Shown here: positions 1 through 5,978 of the stretch, piece by piece
Layout: the number at the start of each line of letters is the position of its first letter
Position numbering within the stretch: the stretch's first letter is position 1
Assembly (NCBI GenBank): GCA_964372095.1
Contig: CAYJPV010000006.1
Location: 62,001-126,000, forward strand
From: CAYJPV01 sp964372095
GTDB taxonomy: Bacteria; Acidobacteriota; Vicinamibacteria; Vicinamibacterales; JAKQTR01
Direction of reading: 5' to 3'
Length of the DNA stretch: 64,000 bases
Made by a program: the position numbers and the translations under genes
The notes under the pieces: model-generated
What the model was told of the DNA's origin: nothing
Seen by the model: only the letters and a program-made list of their open reading frames with translations
The model's database searches: none

Positions 1-327
1 GGGGAAATCGACGCCATCAACCGCCTCGCCGAATCGGGTCGCGACGAGGGCGTACCCGGCCTGGTCCTGTACACGACTGCGGAGCCGTGCCCCATGTGCA
101 TGGCGGCCATCCTCTGGAGCGGCATCGCCACGGTCGTGTTCGGCTCTTCAATCCGCTTCCTGCAGCAGCAGGGCTGGAAGCAAATCGACATCTTCGCGGA
201 TGAGGTGGTGCGGCGGAGCCCGGGGTGGACGTGCACGATCATCGGCGGCGTGCTCGAACAGGAGTGCAACGCCTTGTTCGAGGCGACGCGAGCTGCCGCC
301 CGTGAACCCGAACCGGCGCGTCAGTGA
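1..327 (+). CDS. Nucleoside/tRNA deaminase, 3' part (5' end outside window)
   Basis: The first 108 visible codons are open from base 1, so the gene begins before the window. The start reads GEIDAI, the residues just after the zinc-ligand His of the HxE motif of cytidine/deoxycytidylate-type deaminases; the second half of the zinc site, TTAEPCPMC, follows at residues 25-33. The Glu of GEI would be the proton shuttle. This fold includes tRNA adenosine deaminase, guanine deaminase and related hydrolytic deaminases acting in the cytosol. The C-terminal part (residues 60-100) looks more like guanine deaminase/nucleoside deaminase than TadA, but substrate cannot be decided. It lies 57 bp before the DUF427 gene on the same strand. 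Confidence 0.8.
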   Translation, partial: GEIDAINRLAESGRDEGVPGLVLYTTAEPCPMCMAAILWSGIATVVFGSSIRFLQQQGWKQIDIFADEVVRRSPGWTCTIIGGVLEQECNALFEATRAAAREPEPARQ

Positions 328-384
328 GACCGGGGGGCGGCCGCGGTCCCGAATCCTCTCCGATGAGATCGTCGTCTAGAAGGT

Positions 385-939
385 ATGGACCATCAGCGGT
401 CGTCGGCATCACGTGGCCCTGGCGGCTGGCGCTATTGCGGCCAGCAACGCCCACCGTTTGCCGTCACGCCGGGCTCCGGAGAGGAGTCGGTGTGGGATTA
501 TCCGCGACCGCCGCGTCTGGAGCATCTTGATCGGGAAGTCGTGGTGAAGGCCGGCGACATCGAGATCGCTCGCACGCGACAGGCCTGGCGGGTGCTCGAA
601 ACGGCCAGCCCGCCGACCGTCTACATTCCTCGATCGGACGTGGTCACGGCGTACCTCCATCCGGCGCCGGGTACGTCGTATTGCGAATGGAAGGGTTCGG
701 CCCGATACTGGACCGTCGCCACGCCGTCGCTGAGGCTGGAAGCGGTGGGCTGGTCGTACGACGACCCGCGCCCCGCGTTCGAGGATATCCGCGAGTGTGC
801 CTCGTTCTACCCGGGGCGCATCGCCTGCTACATGGACGAGGTTCGGGTCCAGGCACAGCCAGGCGGGTTCTACGGGGGCTGGGTCACGCCCGGGGTGGTC
901 GGTCCGTTCAAGGGCGGCGCCGGATCGGCAGGCTGGTAA
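385..939 (+). CDS. DUF427 domain protein
   Basis: The 184-residue protein contains the DUF427 signature: an ESVWDYPRPPR stretch at about residues 34-44, then a compact beta-rich domain with conserved YCEWKG and a YPGRIACYMD stretch near residues 148-157. DUF427 proteins are small soluble proteins of unknown biochemical role, and no catalytic residue can be assigned with confidence. The ATG at 385 is preceded by an AGAAGG-like ribosome site that almost touches it. The N-terminal 30 residues are variable in the family, so a later GTG start near 490 is possible but would delete the conserved motif. It lies 34 bp before egtB on the same strand and may be co-transcribed with the ergothioneine genes. 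Confidence 0.8.
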   Translation: MDHQRSSASRGPGGWRYCGQQRPPFAVTPGSGEESVWDYPRPPRLEHLDREVVVKAGDIEIARTRQAWRVLETASPPTVYIPRSDVVTAYLHPAPGTSYCEWKGSARYWTVATPSLRLEAVGWSYDDPRPAFEDIRECASFYPGRIACYMDEVRVQAQPGGFYGGWVTPGVVGPFKGGAGSAGW

Positions 940-973
940 GTCGCCGCCGCACGGCGCGGCCGCTGGAGGCGTC

Positions 974-2356
974 ATGGTGTCAGGACGCGGCTTCGAGCCT
1001 GCAGCGTTGTCTGGGAACGTCGGCGTGTCGTCCAGACTCGATCGCGACGCGGTGTTCGGCTGGTACCGCCGGAACCGGATGCGCTCCGCCCAGTTGTTCG
1101 ACATGCTGGCGGAACGCGTCTACGTCACGCGCCCGATCGCGCTGCGCAATCCGATCGTCTTCTACGAAGGCCACCTGCCCGGCTTCAGCGTGAACACCCT
1201 GATCAAGAAGGGGCTCGGCCGGCCCGGCGTGGACGCGCGCCTTGAAGAGATCTTCGCGAGGGGGATCGATCCGGATGACGAATCGCGCGCCTCGCCACGC
1301 GGCGGCGTGAGCGCGTGGCCCGCTCGCGACGAGGTCCGGCGATTTGCCGAGGCGTGCGACCGACTCGTGGAGCACGCGCTGCTCTCCGACGACGTGGATC
1401 GGCCAGGCGTGCCGGTGCTGGAGCACGCCGAAGGTGTGTTCACGCTGCTCGAGCACGAGGCCATGCACCAGGAAACGCTTCTCTACATGTGGCATCAGGT
1501 GCCCCTCGGCGATAAGAAGCGGCCCGGCGGCTACGCCCCACACGCGGCCGGCGATCCCCCGGTCCAGCGCAGCGTGGCAGTCCCGGCCGGGATCGCCACG
1601 CTTGGGGCACGACGCGGCATCGCCCGGTTCGGCTGGGACAACGAGTTCGAGGCCCACGAGGTCGTGGTGCCCGCCTTCGAGGTCGACGCGCACGACGTCA
1701 CCAACGCGGCGTTCCTCGAGTTCGTCGAGACCGGCGGCTACGACAACCCGCAATGGTGGAGCACCGAGGATTTCGCCTGGGTGCAGCGCGCCGGCGTCCG
1801 GCACCCGGTGTTCTGGGAGCGGCACGACCACCAGTGGTTGTGGCGAGGACAGTTTGATCTCCTGCCCTTGCCGCCCGCCTGGCCGGTGTACGTGAGCCAC
1901 GCCGAGGCGTCGGCCTTCGCCCGCTGGCGCGGCAAGCGGCTGCCCACCGAGGCCGAGTTCCATCGGGCCGCATACGGCACGCCCGGCGGGACGGAGCGAC
2001 CCTATCCCTGGGGTGAGGAGGCCCCGGACGCCACCCGGGGCCACTTCGGTTTCGCGGGCTGGGACCCGGTGCCTGCCGGCTCGCGTCCGGCCGGCGCGAG
2101 CGCGTGGGGTATCCACGATCTCGTCGGCAACGGATGGGAGTGGGCTAGCACGGTCTTCGGCCCATTCGACGGGTTCCAGCCCATGCCGTCCTATCCCGAG
2201 TACTCGGCGGAGTTCTTCGATGGCCAGCACTACGTTTTGAAGGGCGCTTCGCCCGCGACCGCACACGAGTTGCTGCGCCCCAGCTTCCGCAACTGGTTCC
2301 GCCCGCATTACCCGTATGTCTACGCGTCGTTCCGGTGCGCGGGGAGCCTGCCATGA
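974..2356 (+). CDS. egtB: EgtB-type iron-dependent sulfoxide synthase
   Basis: The 460-residue protein has an N-terminal DinB-like helical bundle (about 20-175) and a C-terminal formylglycine-generating-enzyme-like domain (about 185-455). Expected non-heme iron ligands are present: His67 in YEGHLP and the HxxxH of HEAMHQE at 161-165. EgtB joins hercynine to a thiol donor with O2 to make the sulfoxide intermediate of ergothioneine. The ATG at 974 is preceded by GGAGG with a 4-nt spacer; an in-frame upstream ATG at 797 lies inside the DUF427 gene and is rejected. The stop overlaps the egtD start (ATGA), indicating translational coupling. No EgtA or EgtC gene is near, as expected for the cysteine-using EgtB type known from Chloracidobacterium. 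The WFRPHYPYVYASFR ending differs from mycobacterial EgtB; a selenoneine-synthase-like role is an alternative. Confidence 0.88.
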   Translation: MVSGRGFEPAALSGNVGVSSRLDRDAVFGWYRRNRMRSAQLFDMLAERVYVTRPIALRNPIVFYEGHLPGFSVNTLIKKGLGRPGVDARLEEIFARGIDPDDESRASPRGGVSAWPARDEVRRFAEACDRLVEHALLSDDVDRPGVPVLEHAEGVFTLLEHEAMHQETLLYMWHQVPLGDKKRPGGYAPHAAGDPPVQRSVAVPAGIATLGARRGIARFGWDNEFEAHEVVVPAFEVDAHDVTNAAFLEFVETGGYDNPQWWSTEDFAWVQRAGVRHPVFWERHDHQWLWRGQFDLLPLPPAWPVYVSHAEASAFARWRGKRLPTEAEFHRAAYGTPGGTERPYPWGEEAPDATRGHFGFAGWDPVPAGSRPAGASAWGIHDLVGNGWEWASTVFGPFDGFQPMPSYPEYSAEFFDGQHYVLKGASPATAHELLRPSFRNWFRPHYPYVYASFRCAGSLP

Positions 2357-3294
2357 ACACGTCGCTCGCGCGGGACGTTCGCGAAGGCCTCTCGCGTACG
2401 CCGAAGCAACTGCCGCCGAAGTACCTGTACGACGAGCTCGGCTCGGCGCTGTTCGAGGCCATCTGCGCGCTGCCCTGGTACCGCGTGACGCGGGCCGAGA
2501 CGGCCCTGTTGTCGCGCTGTGCTCCGCTGGTCGCCCTGCAGATTCCCGGTCCGCCCTTCATCGTCGAGTTGGGGCCCGGCAGCGGAGACAAGCTGCTGCG
2601 GCTGGCCGAGGCCTTCGGCACCGGCCCTCACAAGGCGCACCTGCACCTGATCGACATTTCGAGCAGCGCGCTGGCGGAGGCCCAGCAGGCACTGGCGCGG
2701 CTCGAGGGTTTCACCGTGACCGTCGCGCACACGACGTACGACGAGGGCCTGGCCGCGATTGGCGAGGTACGTCCGGCCGCTGTCCCGATGTTCACGCTGC
2801 TGCTTGGCTCGAACATCGGTAACTTCGATGACGACGACGCACTGGCGTTTCTGCGGCGCGTGCGCGCGGCGGGGCGGGACGCCGACTGGCTGCTCCTCGG
2901 CGTCGACCTGGTCAAACCGGTACGCGACCTGGTCCTTGCCTACGACGACCCGCTCGGCGTGACCGCCGCCTTCAACAAGAACCTGCTCGTGCGGCTGAAC
3001 CGAGAACTCGGCGCCACTTTTGACCTTGCAGCCTTCGACCACCGCGCCCTCTGGAACGCCCAGCACTCGCGGGTGGAAATGCATCTGGTGAGCCGGGTGC
3101 CACAGCGTGTGCTGATTCCCGCGGCGGATCTCGCCGTCGCGTTTGCGGCCGGTGAGTCGATCTGGACCGAAAGCTCGAACAAGTACACGCCTGCCAGGAT
3201 CGCCGAGTTCGCAGCCGGGGCGAAGTTCACCGTCCGCGAGCAGTGGGTGGACGACGATGCCGGGTTCGCGCTGAGCCTGATGCAGGCGACATGA
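2353..3294 (+). CDS. egtD: L-histidine N-alpha-methyltransferase
   Basis: The 313-residue protein matches EgtD, which transfers three methyl groups from S-adenosylmethionine to histidine to give hercynine, the substrate of EgtB. Visible family motifs are YDELGSALFEAICALP near residue 27, the SAM-binding ELGPGSGDK at about 72-80, and LGSNIGNF near residue 154. The length is normal for the family (about 320). The ATG overlaps the egtB stop codon, so the pair is translated together in the order EgtB-EgtD. The enzyme is cytosolic. With EgtB this provides the two committed steps of ergothioneine, a thiol antioxidant; the final C-S lyase (EgtE) is not visible here. Confidence 0.93.
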   Translation: MNTSLARDVREGLSRTPKQLPPKYLYDELGSALFEAICALPWYRVTRAETALLSRCAPLVALQIPGPPFIVELGPGSGDKLLRLAEAFGTGPHKAHLHLIDISSSALAEAQQALARLEGFTVTVAHTTYDEGLAAIGEVRPAAVPMFTLLLGSNIGNFDDDDALAFLRRVRAAGRDADWLLLGVDLVKPVRDLVLAYDDPLGVTAAFNKNLLVRLNRELGATFDLAAFDHRALWNAQHSRVEMHLVSRVPQRVLIPAADLAVAFAAGESIWTESSNKYTPARIAEFAAGAKFTVREQWVDDDAGFALSLMQAT

Positions 3295-3640
3295 CGAGCG
3301 CTCGACCTTTCAGGGGATGAGATGGGCTGACCCAGGTCGGTCGCCCGAGCACGACCAAAGTCGGGTCCGGACAGCCGACCTCCTTCCGATGCGCGCAGGC
3401 GGCCTCTCGACTACGCTGTGCCCTCGCCGCGGACGTCGCGGTGCACCGTCGCGTTCGGCGAACGTTCGAATGAAGTTCCGCCGCCACTCCAGGCGGGCCA
3501 GTTCAGATCCGTTCCAGGTCCGCTCTCCCGCGCGCAGTCAAGTAAAAGATGTTTGACATCGCGCCCGACTCCGCCTAATGTAAAAGATGTTAGACATACA
3601 CCGCAGGCGCGCAGGCGCGATGCTGAAGGAGCGGGAGATC
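3295..3640. other. Intergenic region between egtD and the DUF2178-like operon
   Basis: This 346-bp stretch shows no convincing coding frame. Its only clear signal is at the right end: a promoter and two copies of an 18-bp operator-like repeat (3541-3597). The rest is ordinary GC-rich sequence in which I see no terminator or RNA gene. Confidence 0.5.
3541..3597 (+). promoter_or_regulatory. Promoter with two operator repeats for the DUF2178-like/XRE operon
   Basis: Two near-identical 18-mers, GTAAAAGATGTTTGACAT (3542-3559) and GTAAAAGATGTTAGACAT (3580-3597), are 38 bp apart and differ at one base. The first contains a perfect -35 box TTGACA (3553-3558). A 17-bp spacer leads to TAATGT (3576-3581), a -10-like box that the second copy overlaps. 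Each copy is also an imperfect palindrome of the form TGTnnAA-N4-TTnnACA. The layout, with repressor sites covering both promoter boxes, suggests autoregulation by the XRE protein encoded at 4120-4344. Confidence 0.65.
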
Positions 3641-4108
3641 ATGGCCAGAGCTGAACAATATTCCTGGGCGTCACTCGTTGCACTCGTCGCGATTTTCGCA
3701 TGGTTCCAGATGCGGATGCTCGACGGATGGACCATCGTCGATCAGTCGGCCCCAGCACTCTTCGGGGTCTACCTCTTCGTCATTGTGACAACGACGATCG
3801 CCGAGGGCGCGATCGCGGGCGTGCTCTGGTTGCTGGGCGGACGCCACAGTATCGAGCGGGACGAGCGCGACCAGGCGATCGAGGCCCGGGCGAACCAGAA
3901 CGAGCGGATCTTCATCATTGCCGCCGTGAACGTGCTCATCTGGCAGGCCATCTGGGAAGGCATGGTAGGAGTGTACGGGTTGCCGCGGATCGACCTCACT
4001 CGGTTGCCGGTGCTGGTGTTTGCGCTGTTCGCGCTGCTCTTCGGCGGCGAACTGGTGAAACGTGTCTCGACGATCTGGCTCTATCGGGTGCAGTCGCCGC
4101 GCGGCTGA
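3641..4108 (+). CDS. DUF2178-like four-helix membrane protein
   Basis: The 155-residue protein has four predicted membrane helices (about 8-26, 37-60, 88-108 and 119-137) and a cytoplasmic loop with the charged ERDERDQAIEARANQ motif between helices 2 and 3. That architecture and the DERD motif are typical of small membrane proteins paired with a short XRE regulator. The molecular function is unknown. ATG 3641 is preceded by GAAGGAG with a 9-nt spacer; an in-frame ATG at 3587 lies inside the operator/promoter and is rejected. The XRE gene begins 11 bp downstream, so the two form an operon. Confidence 0.7.
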   Translation: MARAEQYSWASLVALVAIFAWFQMRMLDGWTIVDQSAPALFGVYLFVIVTTTIAEGAIAGVLWLLGGRHSIERDERDQAIEARANQNERIFIIAAVNVLIWQAIWEGMVGVYGLPRIDLTRLPVLVFALFALLFGGELVKRVSTIWLYRVQSPRG

Positions 4109-4119
4109 CGAAGGACCCT

Positions 4120-4344
4120 ATGACCACCAGCAAGGGGCGCGTCCTCAACTCGATCCGCGACTACCGGCAGAAAGCCGGGCTGACCCAGGCGGAATTGGCC
4201 GAGCGTGTGGGTGCCACGCGTCAGACGATCATCGCGATCGAAGCCGAGAAGTACGCGCCGTCGCTGGAACTCGCGTTCCGAATCGCGCGCGCCTTCGGAG
4301 CCCCGTTCGAAGCCGTGTTTGATTTCCGGGACCACGAACCGTAG
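4120..4344 (+). CDS. Short XRE-family transcriptional regulator
   Basis: The 74-residue protein is essentially one helix-turn-helix domain: residues 10-65 contain RDYRQKAGLTQAELAERVG followed by ATRQTIIAIEAEKYAPSLEL. It resembles the YozG/short Cro/C1-type regulators that accompany DUF2178-like membrane proteins. The ATG at 4120 has AAGGA 4 nt upstream. There is no effector domain, so the signal may come through the membrane partner. It is the likely ligand of the twin operator repeats at 3542-3597; that link is inferred from adjacency and operator placement. Confidence 0.85.
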   Translation: MTTSKGRVLNSIRDYRQKAGLTQAELAERVGATRQTIIAIEAEKYAPSLELAFRIARAFGAPFEAVFDFRDHEP

Positions 4345-4346
4345 CA

Positions 4347-5450
4347 TCACTGCGGGCGAACCAGGGTGATTCTCACGATCTCGTTGCGCGAGAACAGGCG
4401 CATGGGCGGCCCCCACGTGCCCGTGCCGCAACTGGTGTAGATCGCCGCCGTGCCGTGCTCGCGGTAGCCGTACGAATAGGGATAGAACAGCCAGATGAGG
4501 AGATCCAGCGGAGGAATCTGCCCGGCGTGCGTATGTCCCGAGAGCTGGAGGTCCACCCCTTTTGCGGCGCGCCGCTCGAAGGACTCCGGCCGGTGCGACA
4601 GCAACACGACGGGCAGCGCCGGGTCGCGCCCGGCAAGCGCCAGGTCGAGGTTCGGGCCGCCTTCGGCGAAGCTGCGTCCCGCGGGTTCGTCGCTGCCGGC
4701 CACTTCGAGCGCATCACCAATCCGCCGCCGCTCATTGCGGAGGACGGTGATGTTGGAGCGCCGGGCAAACCGCTCGAAGACAGCGTACCCGGCGTAGTAG
4801 TCGTGATTGCCCGGCACGGCCAGTACGCCGTGTTTCGCCACGAGTCTCCGGAAGCTGTCGGGCACCCCCGTCGCCTCCGGGATATCGTCATCGATCAGGT
4901 CGCCCGTGATGACGATGAGGTCGGGCGACAGCCGGTTGATCTGCTCGATGATGCCGTGCCACCGGTCGCGCGACGCATGACGCCTCAGGTGCAAGTCGGA
5001 CAACTGGACGATCGTGAAGCCCTGGGCCGAGGGTGGCAGGCCCCGCAGCGCGACCGTGAGTTCGACGAGCACCGGCGGCCGGGATGCGTTGAACCACGCG
5101 TAGCCGGACAACCCGATCACAAGCCCGATCGCGACCAGTGTCAGCGTACGCCTGAGATCTGGCAGCAGCAGCGATGCCAGTGCCTCGACGGCAAAGATGG
5201 CGAACGCGATCGACAGGATGCCGAGCCAGGTCGACCCAGGCGTGAGCCACGGACCGCCCCACGACGTCCGGCCCAGGAACTGACTCGCCACGAACGACAG
5301 CGCCGTCAGCGCGAGCGCGACTTTCAATCCGAGGCGTCCGGGACCTGACAGGCCGAGCCCGCCGGCGATGCGCGCGTACACGACGGCGTGCAGCAGGGCG
5401 TACACCGTCAGCACGATGACCAGGAAAACAACCATCGAGATGCGGCTCAT
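4347..5450 (-). CDS. Membrane-anchored calcineurin-like metallophosphoesterase
   Basis: The 367-residue protein has about four N-terminal membrane helices (residues 5-125) followed by a metallophosphoesterase domain. Metal-binding motifs appear in order: LSDLHLRRH (DxH), VITGDLIDDD (GD), VPGNHDYYAG (GNHD), LSHRP, and GHTHAGQ. This is the YkuE/YaeI-like group, which includes lipid-headgroup or nucleotide phosphoesterases at the membrane; the substrate here is unknown. The start at 5450 (MSRISMV) is chosen because translation from 5540 would add a 30-residue charged leader before the first helix. It converges with the XRE gene, the two stops being 2 bp apart. Confidence 0.87.
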   Translation of the reverse strand: MSRISMVVFLVIVLTVYALLHAVVYARIAGGLGLSGPGRLGLKVALALTALSFVASQFLGRTSWGGPWLTPGSTWLGILSIAFAIFAVEALASLLLPDLRRTLTLVAIGLVIGLSGYAWFNASRPPVLVELTVALRGLPPSAQGFTIVQLSDLHLRRHASRDRWHGIIEQINRLSPDLIVITGDLIDDDIPEATGVPDSFRRLVAKHGVLAVPGNHDYYAGYAVFERFARRSNITVLRNERRRIGDALEVAGSDEPAGRSFAEGGPNLDLALAGRDPALPVVLLSHRPESFERRAAKGVDLQLSGHTHAGQIPPLDLLIWLFYPYSYGYREHGTAAIYTSCGTGTWGPPMRLFSRNEIVRITLVRPQ

Positions 5451-5541
5451 GGGGTTCGACGGCGGCGCACGCGCATGAATCCTCCGACTTGCGCCAGTAT
5501 ACGCTGCCCGGGTGTCGCCCACGGGTTTCACGGGCGCCATC

Positions 5542-5584
5542 TACGAAAGTCTTCGTTGACAAGTACGAAAACCGTCGTATATTG
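5542..5584 (+). promoter_or_regulatory. blaI promoter with two BlaI-type operators
   Basis: Two 16-bp palindrome-like sites, TACGAAAGTCTTCGTT (5542-5557) and TACGAAAACCGTCGTA (5564-5579), lie 22 bp apart centre to centre. They flank or overlap a promoter formed by TTGACA (5556-5561), a 16-bp spacer and TATATT (5578-5583). The arrangement is typical of operators of winged-helix BlaI/MecI repressors that control their own blaI-blaR-like operon. The -10 box is only 8 nt from the ATG, so the transcript would be leaderless or nearly so. Confidence 0.7.
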
Positions 5585-5591
5585 TCTCCTT

Positions 5592-5978
5592 ATGGGAGTT
5601 CAACCACCCCGCCCCACCGACGCCGAACTGGCCATCCTCCGCGTGCTCTGGGACCGCGGTCCCAGCACGGTCCGTGACATCCTCACGGTCCTCGACCAGC
5701 ACCGGCCGACAGGCTACACCACCGTGCTCAAGACGCTGCAGATCATGACGGACAAGAAACTGGTCCGCCGCAACACCAGCGAGCGAACGCACGTGTATCA
5801 ATGCCGTCTAACAGAGGAGCAGACCCAGCAGCAGCTCGTCGGCGACCTGCTGGCCCGCGCCTTCGACGGCTCGGCCGCGAAACTCGTCATGCAGGCCCTG
5901 GCCACGCAGCCGGCCACACCGGAAGAACTCGACGAAATCCGCCGTCTGCTCGATCGCCACACCGGGAGCCGCTCATGA
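5592..5978 (+). CDS. BlaI/MecI/CopY-family repressor
   Basis: The 128-residue protein has the winged-helix architecture of BlaI: PTDAELAILRVLW at residues 8-20, a recognition helix within PTGYTTVLKTLQIM (about 39-52) and the wing LVRRNTSERTHVY. A C-terminal helical dimerisation region follows. Such repressors are inactivated when a partner M56 metallopeptidase cleaves them. The start is the ATG at 5592, very close to the predicted transcription start, with no clear ribosome site. Its stop overlaps the ATG of the M56 gene, so the pair is a coupled operon. Confidence 0.9.
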   Translation: MGVQPPRPTDAELAILRVLWDRGPSTVRDILTVLDQHRPTGYTTVLKTLQIMTDKKLVRRNTSERTHVYQCRLTEEQTQQQLVGDLLARAFDGSAAKLVMQALATQPATPEELDEIRRLLDRHTGSRS

